DNA of 64,000 nucleotides, taken from NCBI GenBank assembly GCA_003550325.1, contig QKWP01000012.1:138422-202421 (forward strand), read 5' to 3'. The notes below the pieces were generated by a model. It made no database searches. It was not told where the DNA came from and worked only from the letters and a program-made list of their open reading frames with translations. Origin of the DNA: Gigaspora rosea (Eukaryota; Glomeromycota; Glomeromycetes; Diversisporales; Gigasporaceae). Shown here one piece after another: positions 35,583 to 45,122 of the stretch. The number at the start of each line of letters is the position of its first letter. Position 1 is the stretch's first letter. A program made the translations under genes and the position numbers.

Positions 35583-36200
35583 AGACCTCGGGTCCGATAG
35601 CATAGCAGTTATGCTCCAAGATCGCAAATCGAAAGATTGCCGGTTCAAATCCTGTGGACGGCGAACACAAATTTTAATCATTGGTGTAACAAACTCTGCA
35701 GGCTGAACTTGTTAGTTTGGATCTGCAATTTGGGTAACTGAAGTCACGAGACGTAGTGAAGGCTGTGTCACGAACTCCTGGCAGCGTTTTCTAGCGGACC
35801 TTGGCCAGTCTGGTTAGGTAGGTACGGAAAGTCCGGGGTTAAAACTTGGACAAATAAGCTGGTAGGACTTACGTCCTACCTAGCCAACTCTAGGCCGCGG
35901 ATAAAGTAGTCCGAGTTGAACATTCATAAAAATTAGGTTGGGGCCCCACAATATCCACATAAACATCGGTGCGTCGGGTAGTAATAGGAGGACCATGAAC
36001 CAGAAGGTTTAAATAGGCAACTTCCATAGTTGGATTGTAGGTATGGCAGCTAGTGTGGAACCTTTGGGCGGACCACTTAAATTAGGCACCAAAAGTGCAC
36101 GTGTGGCTAGTTGTATCCTCATTCATGTAACAAATATTACGTCCATACAGCTTAATAAAGAATCGAGACAAGGTCTCAGTTGTAAAACGGAAAAAAAAAA
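35583..36200 (+). mobile_element. tRNA-derived SINE with 14-bp TSD
   Basis: A tRNA-like head carries a Pol III A box (TAGCATAGCAG at 35598-35608) and a perfect B box (GGTTCAAATCC at 35642-35652). A ~530-bp GC-richer body follows and ends in a short A-run (36191-36200). The exact duplication TAAGTTTTTATTAT (35569-35582, 36201-36214) proves retroposition. The body's 3' part recurs at 39955-40085. The frame at 36043-36237 is within the body and has no domain. Confidence 0.9.
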
Positions 36201-36357
36201 TAAGTTTTTATTATTTGGTTTTTATTTTTACATTTAGAGAAGTGCAGTAAATCACATAATTTCTTAGGGAGGTCCGCCACCTATTATGTCCTATATATAT
36301 ATAGTATAAATAGCTAATAATTTTGAAGTAAAATCGATTTTTAGTTAATCACAGATA

Positions 36358-36692
36358 GTTGCTACATAGTAAACTCTAAATTTTACTAAGCAAATCGATT
36401 AAAATCGCTTAAGTAAACTTATTTAGCAGATCAAAATACACCTATTACAAAATTTTATAAATATTGGAGAACTTTTTATTAATTGACTTTTAATTTTTAC
36501 GTTTGTTAAATATATTTTTTTAAAAAATTTCAATTTTTCTATTGAATGTAAAAATCAAAAGTCAATTAATAAAAAGTTCTCCAATACTTATAAAAATTTT
36601 GTAGTAAGTATATTTTAACCTTTGAATAAGTTTACTTTAGTAAATTTAAATTGATTTGCTTAGTAAAGTTTAGACTTTACTATGTAGCAACT
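36358..36692. repeat. Foldback with TTGCTACATAGTAAA arms
   Basis: The two ~150-bp halves are inverted around ~36525. Legible pairs are GGAGAACTTTTTATTAATTGAC and its complement, AAGTAAACTTATTTAG / CTTTAGTAAA, and GTTGCTACATAGTAAA / complement. Related halves occur at ~38750, ~40240 and ~61450. Confidence 0.7.
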
Positions 36693-36796
36693 TTTGTTGA
36701 TTGTAAAGTATTTTATTTTCAAATCAAAGACGTTTTTGAGTTTTTTTTTAAGGGCGTTATTTTATAGTGACCTGTCACCATGGTGACCCCCGTGAT

Positions 36797-36884
36797 CGAC
36801 CAATAAAAATCGATCACGTGATCACATGATCGATTGATCGAAATCAATCGATCACACGATCACGTGATCAATTTTTATTGGTCG
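36797..36884. repeat. GATCACGTGATC-rich palindrome
   Basis: An 88-bp inverted repeat from CGACCAATAAAAATCGATCAC to its complement, centred at ~36841, with several nested CACGTG and ATCGAT palindromes. Confidence 0.8.
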
Positions 36885-36959
36885 ATTTATCATTTAATAA
36901 ATTTTATTAACTTATATTTTTTATTAAAACTAACTCCAAAAAAAAAAAAAAAAAAAAAA

Positions 36960-37946
36960 NNNNNNNNNNNNNNNNNNNNNNNNNNNNNNNNNNNNNNNNN
37001 NNNNNNNNNNNNNNNNNNNNNNNNNNNNNNNNNNNNNNNNNNNNNNNNNNNNNNNNNNNNNNNNNNNNNNNNNNNNNNNNNNNNNNNNNNNNNNNNNNNN
37101 NNNNNNNNNNNNNNNNNNNNNNNNNNNNNNNNNNNNNNNNNNNNNNNNNNNNNNNNNNNNNNNNNNNNNNNNNNNNNNNNNNNNNNNNNNNNNNNNNNNN
37201 NNNNNNNNNNNNNNNNNNNNNNNNNNNNNNNNNNNNNNNNNNNNNNNNNNNNNNNNNNNNNNNNNNNNNNNNNNNNNNNNNNNNNNNNNNNNNNNNNNNN
37301 NNNNNNNNNNNNNNNNNNNNNNNNNNNNNNNNNNNNNNNNNNNNNNNNNNNNNNNNNNNNNNNNNNNNNNNNNNNNNNNNNNNNNNNNNNNNNNNNNNNN
37401 NNNNNNNNNNNNNNNNNNNNNNNNNNNNNNNNNNNNNNNNNNNNNNNNNNNNNNNNNNNNNNNNNNNNNNNNNNNNNNNNNNNNNNNNNNNNNNNNNNNN
37501 NNNNNNNNNNNNNNNNNNNNNNNNNNNNNNNNNNNNNNNNNNNNNNNNNNNNNNNNNNNNNNNNNNNNNNNNNNNNNNNNNNNNNNNNNNNNNNNNNNNN
37601 NNNNNNNNNNNNNNNNNNNNNNNNNNNNNNNNNNNNNNNNNNNNNNNNNNNNNNNNNNNNNNNNNNNNNNNNNNNNNNNNNNNNNNNNNNNNNNNNNNNN
37701 NNNNNNNNNNNNNNNNNNNNNNNNNNNNNNNNNNNNNNNNNNNNNNNNNNNNNNNNNNNNNNNNNNNNNNNNNNNNNNNNNNNNNNNNNNNNNNNNNNNN
37801 NNNNNNNNNNNNNNNNNNNNNNNNNNNNNNNNNNNNNNNNNNNNNNNNNNNNNNNNNNNNNNNNNNNNNNNNNNNNNNNNNNNNNNNNNNNNNNNNNNNN
37901 NNNNNNNNNNNNNNNNNNNNNNNNNNNNNNNNNNNNNNNNNNNNNN
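36960..37946. other. Assembly gap (987 N)
   Basis: Undetermined bases, bordered by a poly-A run on the left and an A-rich tract on the right. Any open frame spanning it is meaningless. Confidence 0.99.
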
Positions 37947-38320
37947 CAAAAAAACCCGGAAAAAAAAACAAACAAAAAATGTACAATAAATATATATATA
38001 TATAAAAAAAATCATATGTATAAAATTAAGAAAAAAATCATACGTAAAAAAAAATAAAAAAATAAAAAAAAATGAACATAAAAAAATAAAAAAGAAAAAA
38101 TACTCTCTGTGAAAAAGAAAAAAAATCGAATCAAAACGATAAAAAAAAATCTTAACTTATATAAATAAAAAAAAAAACCAAAATCAAATGACTTAAGTGC
38201 CCATCCGCTACAATATAGCTTGCGGAACTCAGTATAATAGCTGCAAAAAAAAAAAAATTTAATTAAGTAATTAAAAAAAAAATTAAATAATTAAAAAAAA
38301 CTTCTACCGTTATACTATTC
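37947..38320. other. A-rich simple sequence
   Basis: Long A-runs with scattered C, G and T; no feature beyond possible assembly noise next to the gap. Confidence 0.6.
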
Positions 38321-38324
38321 TAGT

Positions 38325-38410
38325 GAAACGGCGAAACAGCGAAACATCAAAGACAAAACAGCAAAATAGCGAAGGCAAAACGGCGAAATAGTGAAACGGC
38401 GAAAAAAAAT
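38325..38410 (+). repeat. GCGAAACG-type minisatellite
   Basis: Degenerate 8-10-bp units (GGCGAAACA, GCGAAACAT, GGCGAAATA). The overlapping minus-strand frames at 38310-38510 are its translation. Confidence 0.75.
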
Positions 38411-38792
38411 ATGCAAAAGAAAGTGGCAGTGAAGCACAACTCCAAAACGACTCCAGGCTAGAAGAAAAAGAAACCAAAAAAAGAAAACAATGATTATCAA
38501 TGATGATCATCGTTTATATATGATCGCCAATCTCAAAAATGATTGGCCGATCATATAGGGGTCGCATAGCGACAGGTCGCTATTTTATTTTTGCCTTTTT
38601 TTAAATATTATAAAATATAATTGGTCAATAGTCCTATCACTAGGGGGTCAGTACTATGTAAACCATAATCATATAATTTACTGCACTTCCCTTATCAAAT
38701 GTATTTTTTAAAAAATTTCACAAGGCGGACACTTTAATTAAAAAAAATAAAAAGTTCTTCAATACTAATAAAAATTTTAGAGTAAGTATATG

Positions 38793-39026
38793 GAAGGACA
38801 TTAATAGAAAAAGGACAAATTTTTTTTAAGTAAAAGTTTTTTCAAGTTTAATTTAAAATAACTTAACAACTACTTAACCAAATATAATAAAAAATCTTTA
38901 TCTTAATTTTTTATAGTTATAGAATTAAAACAAAAAAAAAATGATTTGGTAGTTGTTAAGATATTTAATTTAAAATTTTAAAAAATGTTGTTAAAAATGA
39001 TTTGTCACTTTTCTATTGTTATTCTC
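38793..39026. mobile_element. MITE with GGACATTAATAGAAAAAGGAC ends
   Basis: Left GGACATTAATAGAAAAAGGAC and right, inverted, GAATAACAATAGAAAAGTGAC. The family is the same as the better preserved copy at 44631-44880. Confidence 0.6.
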
Positions 39027-39034
39027 TTATATTT

Positions 39035-39599
39035 TGATTTTTTAAATAAGTTTACTTAAATAGAAATAGGAATTTGTCATACCAGTAACATGTTGTACCC
39101 TGATTCTGACCAATCAAATCATACAATTTTGTAAACAAAAAATTTTAAGTTTTTAAAATTAAAAATTTTACTAGTAAAATATAAACATAAATAAGTGATA
39201 TCAAAGTATATAATATAAAATTTTATTCTGAACAACCTTTTCTAAGTCATAAAAATAGATTGTCTTAGTAAAAAAAATGGGTTATAAGAAAATTAAAAAT
39301 TTCAAGTATTAGTATATAAAAACCTTTTTTTACTAATATAAACTATATTTACATTTAAGTATTATATGTAAAATTTTGCGCTAAACAACTTTTTCTAAGT
39401 TAAAAAAGTAGATTGTTTTAGTAAAAAAAAGTTTTGTATGTGCTAACTTTGGAAAATTTTGATTTTTCTTATTAAACCGTTTTTTTTACTAAGACAATCT
39501 ATCTTTATAACTAGAAAAAGTTGTTCAGAATAAAATTTTATATTATATAATATGCTATTTTATATATACTTCATATTTTATTATTAGGTAAATTATAGA
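39035..39599. other. AT-rich foldback-like sequence, no gene
   Basis: CTAAGTYAWAAAARTAGATTGT occurs at ~39243 and ~39396, and inverted at ~39493, so this is a decayed inverted repeat. No coding. Confidence 0.5.
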
Positions 39600-39813
39600 T
39601 GGATACCCATCGCCATGGCGACCCTATATATAGCAGCCAATCATATTTAGAGTTAGGAAATTTTCTTTTGTATTTTTTTATTATAAAGTTAGAAAGTTTG
39701 TAGGAAATATTTATTGGATAATAATAAGCAACATATTATATAGTCACATGCTCAATTTTGATTGGCTATTCATATAGGGTCGTCATGGCGACCCATCGCC
39801 ATAAAATAACGCT
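39600..39813. mobile_element. MITE with CGCCATGGCGACCC ends
   Basis: Left CCCATCGCCATGGCGACCCTAT and right, inverted, GGGTCGCCATGACGACCCTAT, then AGCCAATCA on both arms. Related to the larger element at 36752-38595. Confidence 0.7.
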
Positions 39814-39954
39814 CTTATTATTAAGTAAAATTTTAAATTTTTAAAAAATAAAATTTTTTGTTTTGAAAAGAGACCCAGGTGACTGGACTGACTGCATAGA
39901 TAACGCAGACATCTGGTGAATCAGTTGAAAGTCTAGATGGGAAACTAAAGATCA

Positions 39955-40085
39955 GAGGGTTTAAATAGGCAATTTCCGTAGTTGGGTTGCAAGTATGACA
40001 TCTAGTGTGGAACCTTCGAGTGGACTACTTAAATTAGATACCAAAAGTGTACGTGTGGCTAGTTGTACTTTTATCCATGTAGAAT
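39955..40085 (+). mobile_element. SINE body fragment
   Basis: Clearly related to 36005-36130 of the SINE (shared GGTTTAAATAGGCAA, TCTAGTGTGGAACCTT, GTGTGGCTAGTTGTA). The tRNA-like head and A-tail are missing; the sequence before 39955 differs, so it is either truncated or a sister subfamily. Confidence 0.75.
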
Positions 40086-40435
40086 CCAGATGCATAAACC
40101 AAATAAAGTATATGCTCCAAACAGGCACTTTGAAATTAAAAAAAATTTTTTGCCTATAAACATGCAATTTGATTGGTCGAAGCAAAGGATGTGACAAATT
40201 TATTTTCCTTACTTAAATAATTATAATTAATTTATATAGTAAAATTTGAACTTTACTATATAACAACTGTTGCTGATCATAGGATTAAAGATGTTTTTGA
40301 GTTTTTTTAAAGATTATAAAAGATAATACAGTATTTAATTGGTCAATAGTTTTATTACTAAAGGAGGAGAACCCTAATTACATAAGTTTTAGCACTTTTT
40401 TTAAGATACATTTGTTCTTTGTATATACTTTTTAG

Positions 40436-40676
40436 CAGGGTTGTCACTTGGACGTTTTTTGGACATTTTGAATATTTTTTCAAATTAAAATTACTTAAGA
40501 TAATCTATTTTAATTTTTTCACCAATGAGTCCAGCACCTAAAAAAATATATAATTATATATTTTTTTAAATTACTTTATTGATTAGTTAAACATGGGACA
40601 TAGGCTTGGACGATTTTGAACAATTTTGGATATTGGACAAAAAACATAGTATGAACACGTCCAAGTGACAACACTG
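40436..40676. mobile_element. hAT MITE, 241 bp, exact 8-bp TSD
   Basis: Ends CAGGGTTGTCACTTGGACG and, inverted, CAGTGTTGTCACTTGGACG. Target duplication CTTTTTAG is exact (40428-40435, 40677-40684). Shares its core with 31186-31466. Confidence 0.9.
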
Positions 40677-40684
40677 CTTTTTAG

Positions 40685-41740
40685 TATAAGTTTTTTAATA
40701 ATAATATAAAAAGTAAATTTTGTTTTGATTGAATAGTAGTGTTATAGTAATAGTAGTATTTTTTTGTCAAATAAGAGAGTTGATAATATGTATTGTATAA
40801 TATTTATTTTAGAAAATTTTAGCTTTAGTTGTATAGAGTAAGCATTTTATTATTTGAATAGTTGCTAAATTAGAGGCTTTTAGAAATTATATAATTTTTG
40901 AATAAGTAAATAGAGCCCAAAATATCAGGTCATAATTTTGGTTAAAATTTTATAATTCTGGTTAAAATTATTAAATTATAAAATTATTAATAACTTTTGA
41001 TCAGCTGGACCAATTTTGATGATTTAACTGCTAAAATAATTTTCTCAAAGAGAGGATTATAATTAGAGTGCAAAATATGCTAGGTTGGGTCAGGCTTTTT
41101 AAGGCCTGAAACAGAGCCCAAAAAAAATTTTTAGATCCAATTAAAGCCCAAGCTCAACAAAAAGCCATTAAACAAACTGGACCGGGCCTTATTATAAAAC
41201 GGGCTCAAGCTTGACAAAAAAACTGCTAAGCAAATATGGCCAAGCCTTATTTTAAATTCGGCCCAAGCCTGGTCTGGCCTGTATTTCATATGGATTTTTG
41301 ACTAATTATATAGGCAAGTTTCACATGCTTGACCGTTTTTTAGAGCCGACCAATAATATAGCTAATCATATGATCGAAATGTCAATTGAAATATTTTTAT
41401 TTAATTAAGTCATAGCTTTAAATTTAAAATTTATAAATTTCATTGTGCTTTGCAAAAAAAATATTGAACCTCTAGTAACAAGTACAATATTTGTGAATAT
41501 ATTTTAAAAAGCCAATTATTCGGCTTTCTGCTACTTCAAAATTATACGTGCAATTTTTTTTTTTGAAAAATCCTTATTGAATCTGTGACCAAATTGTTAA
41601 CTGTATTTTGTCTGGGGGAAATTTAACCAAACTTCGAGTAACTAACTATGCAATTTAAAAATATATATATACACATATTAATTATTGTTTCTCTTTCAAC
41701 TACTAATTGGTTCTTATTTTACATACTAGTAAAATTTTTT
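40685..41740. other. No gene; degraded GC-richer foldback at 41080-41290
   Basis: 41080-41290 carries GGGTCAGGC, GGCCTGA, CGGGCCTTAT and GGCCCAAGCCTGGTCTGGCC, inverted scraps resembling a second copy at 53433-53600. The remainder is AT-rich. 40985-41060 holds the GATCAGCTGGACCAATTTTG motif of the recurrent cassette. Confidence 0.45.
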
Positions 41741-41744
41741 TTGG

Positions 41745-41745
<1 letters not shown>

Positions 41746-41784
<39 letters not shown>
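41746..41784. repeat. Poly-T run (~39 nt)
   Basis: Uninterrupted T-run; could be the tail of a minus-strand retroposon, but no body is recognised to its right. Confidence 0.7.
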
Positions 41785-41790
<6 letters not shown>

Positions 41791-42037
41791 GCTCATCTAT
41801 ATTCATTCACCACAGACTTAATTTTTAGGGATGTTAAGTGGTTTAGGTGAACCGGGTTCAAACCCGGTTCAACTAGTTTTTTTAGCAGTTCATTTAGAGA
41901 AAAATCAACTAGTAGTTTCCGAACCAGTTTCATAACCTTAGTTCATAACTTGGTTTATAAATCTAGTTTATAAACTTAATTTATATAACTAGTTTAAAAA
42001 CCCGGTTTATGAACTAGTAGTTCAACCTATTATTATA

Positions 42038-42453
42038 TGGGCTTGGTGCTGCAAAAAGGGGGTAAATTGACAATTTTTCAAAAATAATTTTTTTTATACA
42101 AATCAATTTAAAATAAGATTTGGAACATTTTTTACTTAAAACACAAAAACAGTTATATTAATGAAATTTTGTAGTATAGCTCTTTAAAGTTGATATTTTC
42201 TTATAATTTATACATATTGGCTAACCCAAAGAATTGCTGATATCTCTTGATCTACTAGTCTGTTTTGAGTGATTTAGCTATCAAAATGTTCGTCTCAATA
42301 AGACGAACATTTTGATAGCTAAATCACTCAAAACAGACTAGTAGATCAAGAGATATCAGCAATTCTTTGGAATAGTCCATATGAACATAAAAATTGATTT
42401 TCTGAAGATCTTTTGTTTTGTCGATTTACCCCCTTTTCATAGCACCAAGCCCA
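42038..42453. mobile_element. Nested TIR element with hairpin core, TA TSD
   Basis: Ends TGGGCTTGGTGCT and its exact inverse, followed by AAAAGGGGGTAAAT-type inner TIR sequence. TA on both sides (42036-42037, 42454-42455) fits Tc1/mariner-style insertion. The middle is a perfect hairpin (42226-42370). Confidence 0.75.
42226..42370. repeat. Perfect hairpin: 70-bp arms, 5-nt loop
   Basis: Arms 42226-42295 and 42301-42370 are exact complements with loop CAATA. Everything around them in the same element has diverged, so the arms were recently homogenised or are under constraint. Confidence 0.95.
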
Positions 42454-43440
42454 TATGGTTCATCAAGGTCTCACGGTCATATTGTAAGATACCTGTTCAT
42501 TAACTAAATTTTTCTTGTTGTTAATAAAAATACTACAGAGCAACCAGTTATAAAGTGCTTATTTGAGATAACTTGTATTATGATTATCATATGCGAACTT
42601 TATTCTTGCTCGGATTTCATATTAAACACTCTCTTTATTAGAGATTGTGAGATTGTAAAGATACAAAATGGGAGTAGTGCTCCACTCCATCACTTTTCTC
42701 TCCTACTACTACATACTGTGCTCATAACAACTCTATATATACTGTGCTCATAACAACTCTATGTGCACGTGATGTGTCATGTATTGAAGCATAATTGAGG
42801 ATCGCCAATACCAAGGTATGGCACTTTTTTTTTTCTAATAGTGGCACATTCAACTCATTATATTCAACATCAATTTTTTATAACAGTGAGTTTGAGCCCA
42901 CGCTATGGTGCGGTGCATCTATTTCAGTTCACATGACAACATCAACGAGTTCGAGCCCACGCTATGGTGCAGCACATTCAACTCGTTTCTCATGACAACA
43001 TTAACGAGTTCAAGCCCACACTATGGTGCGGCTCATTTAACTCGTTACATGACAACAGGCAGGGCGCTAGGTGCTAGATGCTAGGTGCAATGAATAGGAG
43101 AGGCCTGGAGGGATAGGAGCCAGATCATAATCGGGCACCGAAGAGAACAAGTGACAAGACAAGTGAAGAAAGAAACCATTTACTCCCATATGTATCTTTA
43201 TAATCTCTGCATATCTATAATCTATCACATGCATCTATAATCTCTATAATCTCTATTGCATGCAATCATATGCTATTACCTTTTTCATATAAGCCTCAAT
43301 TTCATATAAGCCACAAATCAGATTATCCTTGCGATAATACCCTAGTGTGACTTCGTCAACGCATAGAGCTATTTTTTGTCTATCCAAATATCGTGCTCCA
43401 CAAATAGACTAACAATATTAAAATATCGTATAACAAAAAA
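42454..43440. other. GC-richer, LTR-like segment of unknown type
   Basis: Lies inside the 2.2-kb hAT-like element. Contains a tandem repeat ATACTGTGCTCATAACAACT (42713-42760), TATATA-like promoter motifs and the minisatellite at 42836. No TG...CA ends with duplication could be fixed and there is no ORF. Confidence 0.3.
42836..43055 (+). repeat. ~63-bp minisatellite, about 3.5 units
   Basis: Units contain GAGCCCACGCTATGGTGC, then CACATTCAACTCGTT and CATGACAACATCAACGAGTT. The frame at 42795-42995 is this repeat translated (SPRYGAAHSTRFS). Confidence 0.85.
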
Positions 43441-44630
43441 AATACCAAAATTACTAACCCGATACAAACTAAATAAATTCTTTAATAATTAGAATATAAT
43501 AAAAATTAAATAGAATAAATAAACAGAACTCGAGATTCGAGTTTTGTATAATAATAATAATAAAATAATAAAATTAAAATTAAAATTAATAATAAAACTA
43601 TAACAAAACTCGAATTTCAAGTTTTGTTTATTTATTTATATTTAATTTTTATTTATTCATCTACTACTATTTCTAATTTTTTTCTTTTTATTTTTGATGC
43701 ATTTTTCTTATTACGTAAACACAGTATTATATCTGGGGCTTTTAATCTGTATTTATCATTTATTTTTCAAATATTATTCTATACTGTAAATTTTAAGAAA
43801 GTGTAAAAAATTATTTTAAGCATGTTTTTTTATATTTAAAATTAAATAAACTTAGTCCATAAACTTGAGCTTGAACTTAAAGCTAAACCAAAGTTTATAC
43901 TTAAAGTTTATGAACTCAAGCTCAAACTCAAGTTTAACTGTTAAAGTTCGACTAAAGTTCATAAACTTCAGTTCAGTTCATTTTTTTTTGAACTTCTTGG
44001 GACTGAACCAGAACCGGACTGAACGAACTACTTAACATCCTTATTAATTTTCTGGCTTCTTGATTTCTTACTAAAAATATATTTTCCTATCTATTAAAGT
44101 TTACATACATATGTACATATAGTGCAAGTCTAAAAATTATAGTTACAAAAATTAAAATCTTATACCTTTAAAAAAAGATTATCAAGCAACACAATTTAAA
44201 CCAATATTTTTTAAATTATCATATGTACATACTTTATTGATAGTTTCTGTAACGAATAAGGTAAAAGTAAAATTGTAGTTTTTATTCTTGCACCATATTG
44301 TTCGTGCACAAAAATTAAATTTCTTTAACCCCTATATTATAAGGAGAGCGCCATTTATCACCTGATTTTTTAGAGTAGGTGGGAGTCAGAAAATTATAAG
44401 GTCCTAATAGTAGATAACTTTTGATTGGCTAAAATTTTTTAAATTTTTTAAAATTTTAAAAAATTTTTAAACTTTAATATTAAATAAAATTTGAGCCAAT
44501 AGATGATTTTACTACCAAATGTTCATCTCAATGAGACGATTCCAATGAGCCTAAAATCATCAAAATCCAATCACTGGATCCCAAGATCATTCTAAATTTG
44601 TATTGCTTTAATTATATTAGTTTTGTATAT

Positions 44631-44880
44631 GGCGGGACATCAATAGAAAAGGGACAAATCATTTTTAGTAACTTTTTTTTTTAATTTTAAATTAAAATAC
44701 CTTAACAACTACTATATTAAATTTAATAAAATTTTTTTTGTTTTAATTCAATAACTATATAAAATTAAAATAAAAAAAAATTTATTGAATTTGGTTAAGT
44801 AATTGTTAAGTTATTTTAACTTAAAGTTGCAAAAACTTTTACTTAGAAAAAATTTGTCCCTTTTCTATTGATGTCCCCCA
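44631..44880. mobile_element. Nested MITE with GGACATCAATAGAAAAGGGAC ends
   Basis: Left GGCGGGACATCAATAGAAAA and right, inverted, GGGGGACATCAATAGAAAAG, then GGACAAAT on both arms. It sits in the left arm of the Harbinger-like element; the right arm lacks it, so it inserted later. Confidence 0.8.
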
Positions 44881-45122
44881 TATATTAAAAATTATTATTA
44901 AAGTTCTTATAAACTTTATCATTGATAGACTCTTTTCTGTACATCTGAAAATCATAAATAAACAAATACAGGAAGGAGAATTACAGAAATTTGGCGACGA
45001 TTCCGAACATAGTGTATTAAATAATTAACTAACTATTGTCCTGGACGTAGAGAAATAACATCGCAAAAATAAAGCGTAGTTGGTCAAGAGCCTTTAAACA
45101 AGAACTCGTCAACAAAAAATCG

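Larger units (their letters stand above)
36752..38595. mobile_element. Inverted-repeat element interrupted by the gap
   Basis: Left end GGGCGTTATTTTATAGTGACC with CCATGGTGACCCC matches, inverted, GCGACAGGTCGCTATTTTAT at the right. A shorter relative with the same GCGTTATTTTATGGCGA end lies at 39600-39813. The interior holds a perfect-looking palindrome (36797-36884), the assembly gap and A-rich simple sequence. Confidence 0.5.
41826..44043. mobile_element. hAT-like element, 2.2 kb, exact 8-bp TSD
   Basis: Ends TAGGGATGTTAAGTGG and, inverted, TAAGGATGTTAAGTAG. Flanks are TTAATTTT on both sides (41818-41825, 44044-44051). Subterminal regions are full of GGTTTATAAACT/GAACTTGAGTT repeats, typical of hAT. 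No transposase remains; the centre has been filled by another TIR element (42038-42453) and a GC-richer segment with a minisatellite. Confidence 0.85.

Noticed and set aside
35598-35652. Functional tRNA gene
   Set aside because: Pol III boxes are present but the cloverleaf arms do not pair, and the unit continues into a SINE body with A-tail and target duplication.
36834-38057. Long open frames (about 360-407 codons) on both strands
   Set aside because: They are open only because 987 undetermined bases are translated as X; the real residues are low-complexity Lys/Phe from A/T runs.
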